Assembly: GCF_003627795.1 (NCBI RefSeq)
Contig: NZ_CP032685.1
Span: 1,364,001 to 1,428,000, forward strand
Direction: 5' to 3'
Origin: Rhizobium sp. CCGE531
GTDB lineage: Bacteria > Pseudomonadota > Alphaproteobacteria > Rhizobiales > Rhizobiaceae
DNA length: 64,000 bases
The notes under the pieces were generated by a model. The model was not told where the DNA came from. It saw only the letters and a list, made by a program, of their open reading frames with translations, and made no database searches. Shown one piece after another: positions 1 through 8,447 of this stretch. Numbering within the stretch: the first letter of the stretch is position 1; each line of letters starts with the position of its first letter. The translations under genes were made by a program, and so were the position numbers.

Positions 1-972
<972 letters not shown>

Positions 973-1058
973 TCAAGTCTCTCCGGCGCACGGTCAATCC
1001 GCAATGGACATTTCGGCCATGAAATTGCACAAATCGAACATAGCGAGGGAGGAGAGCC

Positions 1059-1946
1059 GTGACGAAGACTGTGCCGACCTATGAGCTCTACGGCGAAAAT
1101 ACCGGCCGAAAGCCGGATTTCTGGCTGCATTGCGAGACGATTCCCTCCCGCAGCAGCCTTCATCATTGGGAGATCCGCCCGCACCGGCATGAGAGCTTCT
1201 TTCAGATCTTGTACATAGATGCCGGATCCGGCGACGCCGTCTTTGACGGAATTCCCCACGCCATTACGCCGCCGGCCGTCATTACCGTGCCGCCACGCGT
1301 CAATCACGGCTTCCGGTTTTCGCGCGATATAGACGGCTTCGTCATCACGGTGCTGATCTCGCATCTGAAGGCATCTCCGGGCGATCGCAGCCGGCTCGGC
1401 GCATGGCTTGCCGATCCGCATCTGACCTTGCTCGATATGGCCAACGAAGATGCGGCTCATGTCGCCGGCACACTGAAACGCCTGGGCGAAGAATTTGCCA
1501 GCCATCGCAATGGCCGCAACGATCTGCTCGATGCCTATCTGACGTCGGCCTTGCTGCTGACGGCTCGGATCGCTCAGAAAGCCGATGAAGGATCAAGCGC
1601 GGGCGATGAGGGTGAGCGCCGGATGGAGATGCTGCAGGGCCTCATCCAGCGCCACTTCCGTTCGCACAAGCCGGCTGCCTTCTATGCCGAAAGCCTCGGC
1701 ATCTCGCCGGCCCATCTCAGCCGCATCGTGCGCAGCCGGACAGGGCACGGTGCGCACGAGCTGATCACCCGCAAGCTGCTCGACGAGGCCAAGCGCGAAT
1801 TGGTCTTTACCTTCGCGACCGTTCAGGAAATCAGCTATCGCCTGGGCTTTGCCGACCCCGCCTATTTCTCCCGCTTCTTCGTCAAGCAGACCGGCCAGAC
1901 ACCTCGCGCCTGGCGCATCGAAGAGCGGGAGAGACTTGGGATGTGA
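1059..1946 (+). CDS. pobR: AraC-family transcriptional regulator of pobA (PobR)
   Basis: 295 residues starting at a GTG preceded by GAGGGAGGAGAG. An N-terminal cupin-like sensor domain (HHWEIRPHRHESFFQILY, about residues 30-50) is followed by a C-terminal AraC double helix-turn-helix (about 190-290) with AESLGISPAHLSRIVR and the signature ISYRLGFADPAYFSRFFVKQ. It is divergent from pobA. In Rhizobiaceae an AraC-type PobR activates pobA in response to 4-hydroxybenzoate (known for the family); that this copy does so is inferred from position. No operator could be assigned with confidence in the 113-bp spacer. Confidence 0.88.
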   Translation: MTKTVPTYELYGENTGRKPDFWLHCETIPSRSSLHHWEIRPHRHESFFQILYIDAGSGDAVFDGIPHAITPPAVITVPPRVNHGFRFSRDIDGFVITVLISHLKASPGDRSRLGAWLADPHLTLLDMANEDAAHVAGTLKRLGEEFASHRNGRNDLLDAYLTSALLLTARIAQKADEGSSAGDEGERRMEMLQGLIQRHFRSHKPAAFYAESLGISPAHLSRIVRSRTGHGAHELITRKLLDEAKRELVFTFATVQEISYRLGFADPAYFSRFFVKQTGQTPRAWRIEERERLGM

Positions 1947-1974
1947 GCAGAAAAAATCGGGCAACCATCCGTCC

Positions 1975-2112
1975 TCGTGGTTCGAGACGGCCCTTTGGGC
2001 CTCCTCACCATGAGGACTGATCATCTCGCTCTGCGGCCGAAGAGCAGCAGTCTCGTAGAAAAACAGGCCTGCTCCATCCTCATCCTGAGCTTGTCGAAGG
2101 ACGAGGATGGCC
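1975..2112. repeat. Rhizobiales-type intergenic palindromic repeat
   Basis: The spacer between the convergent pobR and pcaR holds two nested inverted repeats. CCATCCTC at 2074-2081 pairs perfectly with GAGGATGG at 2103-2110 around a loop reading CTGAGCTTGTCGAAGG. A shorter palindromic stretch, CCTCCTCACCATGAGG, sits near 1998-2013. The loop text is familiar from repeats between genes in many Rhizobiales genomes (recollection, not searched). It may also act as a transcription end for both genes. Confidence 0.6.
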
Positions 2113-2128
2113 CCGAGGTACCTGAAGT

Positions 2129-2884
2129 TTAAGGCAGCACCAGCCGCAGCGCCTTTTGCGTTTCCTTCAGCAGCGGCAGAAACCGTTCCGCCATGTCGGA
2201 CGCAGCGACATAGGCGGCCGGTGCGCCGATATTGATCGCCGCCACCGTCTGGCCGCGATCGTTTTCGACCGGCACGGCAATCGAGCAGAGGCCTATTTCC
2301 AGTTCCTGGTCGATGACGGCATAGCCCTGCGCCCTCACCCGGCGGAACTCCGCCATCAGCTCCTCCGGATCGGTCTTGGTATTCGGCGTATTCGCCTTGA
2401 GGTCGGTCCGCGCGAGCACCGAGCGCGCCTCGCTTTCCGGCAAGGCGGCAAGCAGGACGCGGCCCATCGAGGCGCAGAAGGCCGGAAGGCGGCTGCCCGG
2501 TGTCAGGTTGATCGACATCACCCGGCGCTGCGAGGCGCGCGCGATATAGACGACGTCCGTTCCGTCCAGCACCGAAGCCGAGGCATTCTGCCCGGCCCGC
2601 TCGGCAAGCTGATCGAGATGCGGCTGGATGATGATCGGCAGCGGCGTTGCGGCAAGATAAGCATGGCCGAGCCTGAGGATCTTCGGTGTCAGCGTGAAGA
2701 ACTTCCCGTCATAGACGGCATAGCCGAGCTCGGAGAGCGTCAGCAGCGAGCGGCGCACGGTGGCGCGATCGAGCCCGGTCAGCTTCGATGCTTCGGCAAT
2801 CGTCAGGCGCTGACGCGTCTCGCCGAAGGCCTCGATGACTTTCAATCCTTTTGCAAAGCCGCTGACGAAATCTGTTTCGCGCAT
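2129..2884 (-). CDS. pcaR: IclR-family regulator PcaR of the beta-ketoadipate pathway
   Basis: 251 residues from the ATG at 2884, chosen because GGAGGG lies five bases upstream; an in-frame ATG at 2944 would have no such site and would cross the operator. An N-terminal winged helix (about 8-70, LTIAEASKLTGLDRATVRRS) is followed by an IclR effector domain (about 80-245, with GQNASASVLDGTDVVYIARA and GLCSIAVPV). It is divergent from pcaIJ. In Sinorhizobium and Agrobacterium PcaR is an IclR protein that activates pcaIJF with beta-ketoadipate as inducer (family knowledge). It is probably autoregulated through the shared intergenic region. Confidence 0.9.
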   Translation of the reverse strand: MRETDFVSGFAKGLKVIEAFGETRQRLTIAEASKLTGLDRATVRRSLLTLSELGYAVYDGKFFTLTPKILRLGHAYLAATPLPIIIQPHLDQLAERAGQNASASVLDGTDVVYIARASQRRVMSINLTPGSRLPAFCASMGRVLLAALPESEARSVLARTDLKANTPNTKTDPEELMAEFRRVRAQGYAVIDQELEIGLCSIAVPVENDRGQTVAAINIGAPAAYVAASDMAERFLPLLKETQKALRLVLP

Positions 2885-2907
2885 AATACCCTCCAAACCC
2901 CACGTGA

Positions 2908-2948
2908 TTTTGTGCGATATATGAACAAATATCAAATAACGCACAAAT
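2908..2948. promoter_or_regulatory. Candidate PcaR operator between pcaR and pcaI
   Basis: TTTTGTGCG at 2908-2916 and its inverted partner CGCACAAA at 2940-2947 are perfect over eight bases with a 23-bp AT-rich spacer. The spacer contains ACAAAT, which can pair again with the left arm. It lies 24 bp upstream of the pcaR ATG and about 90 bp upstream of pcaI, the expected place for a site controlling both directions. Assignment to PcaR is inference. Confidence 0.5.
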
Positions 2949-3036
2949 TATTTGCCGTCCAGTCCCTGCTGATCTATTCGAAGAGAAGAGGACGGATCGT
3001 CTTAGTCCGCCGACGATGGCAAATGGGAGAATCCGC

Positions 3037-3744
3037 ATGGACAAGACAATTGCGAGCACGGCGGCCGCCGTCTCGGACATCGGCGATGGTGCGATCGTCA
3101 TGATCGGCGGCTTTGGCGGCTCCGGCGCGCCGATCGAACTCATTCATGCGCTGATCGACAAAGGCCCAAGAAATCTGACCGTCATCAACAACAATGCCGG
3201 CAACGGTCGTATCGGCATCGCCGCCATGATCGATGCCGGCATGATCAGGAAGATGATCTGCTCCTTCCCGCGGTCATCCGATCCGCGCGCTTTCACCGAT
3301 CGCTATCTGGCGGGAGAAATCGAGCTGGAACTGGTGCCCCAGGGGACTCTTGCCGAACGCATCCGTGCCGGCGGCGCCGGCATTCCGGCTTTCTACACTC
3401 CAACCGCCTATGGCACCGAACTCGCCAACGGCAAGGTCATCGCGGAATTCGACGGCCGCCATTATGTTCAGGAGCGCTGGCTCAAGGCCGATTTCGCTAT
3501 TGTCAAAGCACAAGTCGGCGACGCGCAGGGCAATCTCATCTACAACAAGGCCGGCCGCAACTTTAATCCGCTGATGTGCATGGCTGCGACCAGGACGATC
3601 GCGCAAGTCGCGAAAATCGTCGCCGCCGGCGAGCTCGATCCCGAGCACATCGTTACCCCCGGCATCTTCGTCAACGGTGTCGTGGAAGTCGCCGATCCGC
3701 AACAAGAGGAAAATCTCATTCGAGCCGGAGTGGCCTACGCATGA
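3037..3744 (+). CDS. pcaI: 3-oxoadipate CoA-transferase subunit A
   Basis: 235 residues from the ATG at 3037, preceded by GGGAGAATCCGC; an in-frame ATG at 3016 would add seven residues and lacks a ribosome site. This is the alpha subunit of succinyl-CoA:3-oxoadipate CoA-transferase, which activates beta-ketoadipate in the cytoplasm. The family CoA-binding glycine segment IGGFGGSGAPIELIHAL is at about residues 24-40, and GRNFNPLMCMAA matches the conserved C-terminal core. The stop overlaps the pcaJ start in an ATGA, so the two subunits are probably translationally coupled. Confidence 0.95.
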   Translation: MDKTIASTAAAVSDIGDGAIVMIGGFGGSGAPIELIHALIDKGPRNLTVINNNAGNGRIGIAAMIDAGMIRKMICSFPRSSDPRAFTDRYLAGEIELELVPQGTLAERIRAGGAGIPAFYTPTAYGTELANGKVIAEFDGRHYVQERWLKADFAIVKAQVGDAQGNLIYNKAGRNFNPLMCMAATRTIAQVAKIVAAGELDPEHIVTPGIFVNGVVEVADPQQEENLIRAGVAYA

Positions 3745-4430
3745 CCATCGACACACGCGAAGACATCAAACTCTCCAACGCTCAGATCGCCTGGCGCGCG
3801 GCCCAGGACATCCAGGATGGCGCCTATGTGAATCTCGGCATCGGCTTTCCGGAAATGGTCGCCCGCTACCAGCCTCCGGGCCGCCAGGCGATCTTCCACA
3901 CCGAAAACGGCATCCTGAATTTCGGCGAGCCGCCGGCGGAAGGCGAGGAAGATTGGGATCTGATCAACGCCGGCAAGAAGGCTGTCACACTGAAGCCGGG
4001 CGCCTCCTTCTTCCATCACGCCGATAGCTTCGCCATGGTGCGCGGCGGCCATCTGGATGTCGCGATCCTCGGCGCTTACCAGGTGGCGCAAAATGGCGAC
4101 CTCGCCAACTGGCGCGTCGGCACCAAGGGCGTGCCCGCCGTTGGTGGGGCCATGGACCTGGTGCATGGCGCCAAGCAGGTTTTCGTCATCACCGAACATG
4201 TGACCAAGGATGGCAAGCCGAAACTGGTGGAAGCCTGCACCTTCCCGCTGACCGGCGTCGGCTGCATCACCCGCATCTATACGAGCCATGCGGTCATTGA
4301 TATTGCCAAGGATGGTTTCGTCGTGCGTGAAAAACTCGCTGCGATGACGATGGACGAGCTGCAGGCGATGACCGGCGCTCCCCTCCATACCGATCGCCCC
4401 GTTGCCGACCTCGTCGTGCCGACGCTTTAA
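3741..4430 (+). CDS. pcaJ: 3-oxoadipate CoA-transferase subunit B
   Basis: 229 residues, start at the ATG of the ATGA overlap with pcaI. It is the beta subunit and carries the catalytic glutamate of class I CoA-transferases in FHTENGILNFG (about residues 52-62), followed by GGHLDVAILGAYQV and the conserved VTKDGKPKLV near residue 155. With PcaI it forms the enzyme that makes 3-oxoadipyl-CoA for the thiolase encoded 114 bp downstream. Confidence 0.95.
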   Translation: MTIDTREDIKLSNAQIAWRAAQDIQDGAYVNLGIGFPEMVARYQPPGRQAIFHTENGILNFGEPPAEGEEDWDLINAGKKAVTLKPGASFFHHADSFAMVRGGHLDVAILGAYQVAQNGDLANWRVGTKGVPAVGGAMDLVHGAKQVFVITEHVTKDGKPKLVEACTFPLTGVGCITRIYTSHAVIDIAKDGFVVREKLAAMTMDELQAMTGAPLHTDRPVADLVVPTL

Positions 4431-4544
4431 AGCGCTGCGTGATCTTTCAGATTCGCGCGATATGCTTTAAGCTTATAATATTTCGCGGGTCGTTATCGCA
4501 AAACCGCCGCACACATTTGCGCGACCTGCAGTAGGGAGAAGACT
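4431..4544 (+). promoter_or_regulatory. pcaJ-pcaF spacer with imperfect inverted repeat
   Basis: The 114-bp spacer contains CGCGATAT at 4456-4463 and, inverted and imperfect, ATATTTCGCG ending at 4487, around TGCTTTAAGCTTATA. The half-site core GCGATAT also occurs in the pcaR-pcaI operator candidate. This suggests a second regulator site and a separate pcaF promoter, but the match is short. Confidence 0.25.
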
Positions 4545-5750
4545 ATGACCGAAGCCTTCATCTGTGACTATATCCGCACTCCGATCGGCCGTTTCGGCGG
4601 ATCGCTTTCCTCCGTCCGCGCCGACGATCTCGGCGCCGTGCCGCTGAAGGCGCTGATCGAGCGCAACCGCTCGGTCGATTGGGAAGCCGTCGACGACGTG
4701 ATCTATGGCTGCGCCAACCAGGCGGGCGAGGACAATCGCAACGTTGCGCGCATGGCAAGCCTGCTGGCCGGCCTGCCCATCGCAGTGCCCGGCACGACGA
4801 TCAACCGGCTTTGCGGCTCGGGCATGGACGCCGTTATCGCGGCGGCCCGCGCCATCCGCGCCGGCGAGGCTGACATCATGATCGCCGGCGGCGTCGAGAG
4901 CATGTCGCGCGCGCCCTTGGTCATTCCCAAGGCCGAAAGCGCCTTTTCGCGCAATGCCGAAATCTATGACACCACCATCGGCTGGCGCTTCATCAATCCG
5001 CTGATGAAGAAGCAATATGGCGTCGACTCCATGCCGGAGACCGGCGAGAACGTCGCCGAGGACTACAAGGTCACCCGCGAGGATCAGGACGCCTTTGCCG
5101 TTCGGTCGCAGGCAAAGGCCGCGACAGCGCAGGAAAACGGTCGGCTTGCCAAGGAAATCACGCCGGTAGCGATCCCGCAGCGCAAGGGCGATCCGGTCGT
5201 CGTCGGCAAGGACGAGCATCCGCGCGCCACGACAATGGAAGCACTCGCCAAGCTCGGCACGCCCTTCAAGAAGGAAGGCGGCACGGTGACGGCCGGTAAC
5301 GCCTCCGGCGTCAACGATGGCGCTGCCGCACTCATCATTGCCTCCGAAGCGGCAGCGAGGAAATACGGCCTGACGCCGATCGCCCGCATTCTCGGCGGTG
5401 CCGCCGCCGGTGTTGCCCCGCGCGTTATGGGCATCGGCCCGGTTCCCGCATCGCGCAAGCTGATGGCCCGGCTCGGCATGCGCCAGGAACAGTTCGACGT
5501 CATCGAATTGAACGAAGCCTTCGCCTCGCAGGGGCTTGCCGTGCTGCGCGAACTCGGCATCGCCGATGACGACGCCCGCGTCAATCGCAACGGCGGCGCG
5601 ATCGCGCTTGGCCATCCGCTTGGCATGTCCGGCGCCCGCATCACCGGCACCGCCGCCCTGGAGCTGAAGGAAACCGGCGGCCGCTATTCGCTCTCGACCA
5701 TGTGCATCGGCGTCGGCCAGGGAATTGCCATCGCCCTCGAACGCGTCTGA
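4545..5750 (+). CDS. pcaF: 3-oxoadipyl-CoA thiolase
   Basis: 401 residues, ATG preceded by TAGGGAGAAGACT. It splits 3-oxoadipyl-CoA into succinyl-CoA and acetyl-CoA, the last step of the protocatechuate branch. The thiolase residues are all present: acyl-carrying Cys90 in NRLCGSGMDA, His357 in IALGHPLGMSGAR and the second active-site Cys387 in STMCIGVGQG. The PLMKKQYGVDSMPETGENVAE stretch near residue 155 is characteristic of PcaF-type rather than PhaA-type thiolases. Length matches the family. A 436-residue open frame on the opposite strand is a codon-bias shadow. Confidence 0.96.
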   Translation: MTEAFICDYIRTPIGRFGGSLSSVRADDLGAVPLKALIERNRSVDWEAVDDVIYGCANQAGEDNRNVARMASLLAGLPIAVPGTTINRLCGSGMDAVIAAARAIRAGEADIMIAGGVESMSRAPLVIPKAESAFSRNAEIYDTTIGWRFINPLMKKQYGVDSMPETGENVAEDYKVTREDQDAFAVRSQAKAATAQENGRLAKEITPVAIPQRKGDPVVVGKDEHPRATTMEALAKLGTPFKKEGGTVTAGNASGVNDGAAALIIASEAAARKYGLTPIARILGGAAAGVAPRVMGIGPVPASRKLMARLGMRQEQFDVIELNEAFASQGLAVLRELGIADDDARVNRNGGAIALGHPLGMSGARITGTAALELKETGGRYSLSTMCIGVGQGIAIALERV

Positions 5751-5895
5751 TTTTTCCCGATCGGCTTTGGTCCGTCGCTGCATGGGCGGCGGGCCATGCC
5801 CGCTGCCCGGCCCCGGATACCGGGCGCAATTACCGACGCCATCGGGAACGGCAAAGGCTCTGGCGCGTTTTCCTGCTGCTCAGTGGGATCGATCC

Positions 5896-8232
5896 ATGCC
5901 GTCACGCCAGAAACTCCTAAAGTTATTTTCTTCAGGCGCACTTACCCTTCCCTTTGCCCTCATCCTGTTGCTATCGATCGCGCAAATCGCCTTCGCAGCC
6001 GAAGGGCAAAAGGCCAGCCACGCCTCCGAAGGGCTGTTTCTGGTGCAGATCGTTCTGCTTGTCGTATCAGGCAGGTTGCTCGGCGAATGGATGGTGCGCA
6101 TCGGCCAGCCGTCGATCATGGGCCAGATCATCGCCGGCATCATTCTTGGCCCCTCCCTTTTCGGCTTGGCTTTTCCACATGTGCAGGCAAGCCTCTTTCC
6201 AGCGGACGCAAGCCAGAAAAACATGACCGATGCGATCGGTCAGCTCGGCATCCTCTTTCTTCTGCTGCTCGCAGGCATGGAAACCGATCTCGGCCTGGCA
6301 AAGCGCATGCGCAAATCCGCCGCCGGCGTCTCACTGACGGGCATCGTCATTCCCTTCGCCGCAGGTTTCGCCCTGGGGGAGCTCATCCCGGACGCCTTGC
6401 TTCCTGATCCCGAAAAGCGGCTGGTCACATCTCTCTTCCTGGGCACCGCGCTTTCCATCTCCTCGGTGAAGATCGTCGCCTCCGTGGTCCGCGAGATGGG
6501 CTTCATGCGCCGGAACATCGGCCAATTGATTGTCGCCTCCGCCATCATCGACGATACGATCGGCTGGGTGATCATCGCCATAACCTTCGGCCTTGCCGAA
6601 AAGGGCACGGTCGATCTCACAACTTTGGCGACCAGCGCGATCGGCACGCTGGCCTTCATGGCCGTCAGCTTCACCATCGGCAGACGGATCGTCTTTGAAA
6701 TCATCCGCTGGACCAACGACAATTTTCGCAGTGACCTGCCCGTGCTCAGCGCCATCGTCGCGATCATGGGCACGATGGCGATCATTACCAACCTCATCGG
6801 CGTCCATACCGTGCTCGGCGCCTTCGTCGCGGGTATTCTCGTCGGTGAATCGCCGATCCTTACCCGCCAGATCGACGTGCAGCTTCGCGCATTGACGACG
6901 GCGCTGTTCATGCCCGTCTTCTTCGGGCTGACCGGCTTGCAGACCGATCTCACCGTGCTCGCCGACCCCTCCATCCTGTTGCTGACGGCCGCAGTCGTCG
7001 TTATCGCCAGCATCGGCAAGTTCGGCGGGGCCTTCGCCGCCGCCAAGATCAGCGGATACTCGAGATCAGAAGCCCTCGCGCTCGGCTGCGGCATGAACGC
7101 CAGGGGATCGACGGAAGTGATCGTCGCGACCATAGGCCTGTCCGTCGGCGTTCTGGACGAGAAGCTGTTCTCCGTCATCGTTGCCATGGCGGTTATCACG
7201 ACGATGGCGATGCCGCCGACGCTCCGTTGGGCACTGGCACGCCTGCCGCTGCGCGAGGAGGAGCGCGACCGGCTCGAGCGCGAGCAATTCGAGAGCGAAA
7301 GCTTCCTGGCGAATTTCGAACGCATCCTGCTGACCGTCGACGGTTCGCAAAGCAGCCGTCTGGCGACCTGGATCGCCGCCTTCTTCGCGGTAACGCGCAA
7401 GATGCCGGTCACCGTTCTGGACATCCGCGGGCCGAAGGATGCCGAGAGAGAGCCGGAGCCGGCAACCGCGACAGCACAACCATCGCAAGGCCGGCCCATT
7501 GCCGACGATCTGCGCCAATATGCAACCGCTTTGTTGTCGTCGGCGCCGCCTGATAAGGAGATGGCCGCCGAAAGCGATATCCACGTCACGGTTCGGGAAA
7601 AGGACGGTGAACTCAAAACCGTCCTGGCGGATATATCGGGCGCCGGCCACGACCTTCTCTTCACAGGCATCGAACCTTCGATGGGAGAGGACGGTCGCTT
7701 CAGTGACGCCCTACAGGTCATGACTTCAGCCTTCAAGGGAACCTCCGCCATCGTCACGGCGCGGGGCGCGCTGCCGGAGCGGCCCCAGGACCTGCGAATC
7801 CTGCTCCCTGTCAGCGGCACGGAGCGCTCCGTCAGGGCTGCGGAATTCGGGCTCGCCGTCGCCAAGGCGGCGAACGCCCATTGCGCCCTGCTGCTGATCG
7901 TGGAACCGCGGCAGGCGAAAGCCATTCAGCGGATCAGCGATCACGGCAGCGATAATTGGGATGTTCTGAAAACGGTTGGAGCGATTGCCGATTACTATGG
8001 CGTGAAGATCGAAAAAGTCGTTCAGCAGGGACCTTCGCCCGAGCTTTCGATCCTGCGCCATGCCCGCGGCGGAAAATATAATCTGATCGTGCTTGGTGTG
8101 AGCAAACGGGCGAGCGGCAGCCTATCCTACGGCGGCGTCGCGGACACACTCCTGCAAACGGCCGACAGGTCATGCATTTTCATCGAAACCGATCTCGCAA
8201 ATGCCCCGGTTGTTACGACTAGCGCCGGATGA
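5896..8232 (+). CDS. Cation/proton antiporter (CPA2-like) with C-terminal USP-like domains
   Basis: 778 residues if it starts at the ATG at 5896; the longer frame from 5725 would overlap pcaF and was rejected. A cleavable-looking N-terminal hydrophobic segment ends at AQIAFAAEG. It is followed by a Na+/H+ exchanger domain of about twelve helices (about residues 40-430) containing GQLGILFLLLLAGMETDL, ASAIIDDTIGWVI (the DD pair typical of ion-binding sites) and NARGSTEVIVATIGL. The remaining 330 residues are cytoplasmic, with two regions resembling universal stress protein domains; the second ends GKYNLIVLGVSKRASGSLSYGG. The substrate cation cannot be told from sequence. A hairpin (8234-8254) lies just past the stop. 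Confidence 0.85.
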   Translation: MPSRQKLLKLFSSGALTLPFALILLLSIAQIAFAAEGQKASHASEGLFLVQIVLLVVSGRLLGEWMVRIGQPSIMGQIIAGIILGPSLFGLAFPHVQASLFPADASQKNMTDAIGQLGILFLLLLAGMETDLGLAKRMRKSAAGVSLTGIVIPFAAGFALGELIPDALLPDPEKRLVTSLFLGTALSISSVKIVASVVREMGFMRRNIGQLIVASAIIDDTIGWVIIAITFGLAEKGTVDLTTLATSAIGTLAFMAVSFTIGRRIVFEIIRWTNDNFRSDLPVLSAIVAIMGTMAIITNLIGVHTVLGAFVAGILVGESPILTRQIDVQLRALTTALFMPVFFGLTGLQTDLTVLADPSILLLTAAVVVIASIGKFGGAFAAAKISGYSRSEALALGCGMNARGSTEVIVATIGLSVGVLDEKLFSVIVAMAVITTMAMPPTLRWALARLPLREEERDRLEREQFESESFLANFERILLTVDGSQSSRLATWIAAFFAVTRKMPVTVLDIRGPKDAEREPEPATATAQPSQGRPIADDLRQYATALLSSAPPDKEMAAESDIHVTVREKDGELKTVLADISGAGHDLLFTGIEPSMGEDGRFSDALQVMTSAFKGTSAIVTARGALPERPQDLRILLPVSGTERSVRAAEFGLAVAKAANAHCALLLIVEPRQAKAIQRISDHGSDNWDVLKTVGAIADYYGVKIEKVVQQGPSPELSILRHARGGKYNLIVLGVSKRASGSLSYGGVADTLLQTADRSCIFIETDLANAPVVTTSAG

Positions 8233-8233
8233 C

Positions 8234-8254
8234 TTTAGGTCTATTCGACCTAAA
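8234..8254 (+). terminator. Hairpin after the antiporter gene
   Basis: TTTAGGTC (8234-8241) pairs perfectly with GACCTAAA (8247-8254) over a TATTC loop, starting two bases after the antiporter stop. There is no long T run after it, so efficiency is uncertain. Confidence 0.4.
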
Positions 8255-8286
8255 ATCTGAATCCGTACGCGAAACAAATAGGGCGG

Positions 8287-8330
8287 GCATGATGTCGTCC
8301 GAAACCCGCGTACCCTTTTCGGCATCAAGC
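8287..8330. repeat. Rhizobial intergenic inverted repeat
   Basis: GCATGATGTCGTCCGAAA at 8287-8304 and the inverted, three-base-bulged partner TTTTCGGCATCAAGC at 8316-8330 form a stem. The text closely resembles a short palindrome found between genes across Rhizobium genomes (from memory). Here it interrupts the SnoaL-like remnant. Confidence 0.6.
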
Positions 8331-8447
8331 TCCAGGAAAGGCCAGTCCTGCAGGTTCAGGCAGACGATATAGTTTCGGTAGATCTCGGAGAGGTTGACGC
8401 TCATCGCGCTGCGGCCTTTGCGGTGACGCTGAGACCAGCTCCGGCGC

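Larger units (their letters stand above)
8219..8404 (-). pseudogene. Remnant of SnoaL-like ester cyclase gene fused to an intergenic repeat
   Basis: The minus-strand ORF begins MSVNLSEIYRNYIVCLNLQDW, which resembles the first 24 residues of rhizobial SnoaL-like ester cyclases or polyketide cyclases (about 130 residues). After that the family match stops and the frame runs through the intergenic repeat at 8287-8330, encoding AEKGTRVSDDIMPALF, a translation of the repeat rather than a protein domain. It reaches a stop at 8219, inside the end of the antiporter gene. A full gene has been deleted down to its 5' end. The 61-codon product is unlikely to be functional. Confidence 0.5.

Noticed and set aside
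4473-5783. 436-codon minus-strand open frame over pcaF
   Set aside because: pcaF has every thiolase catalytic residue on the plus strand. The reverse frame is low-complexity with many H, R, A and D residues, as expected from GC-rich codon shadows.
6240-7925. 561-codon minus-strand open frame over the antiporter gene
   Set aside because: It is S/R/M/T-rich with no domain text, while the plus strand encodes a clear transporter.
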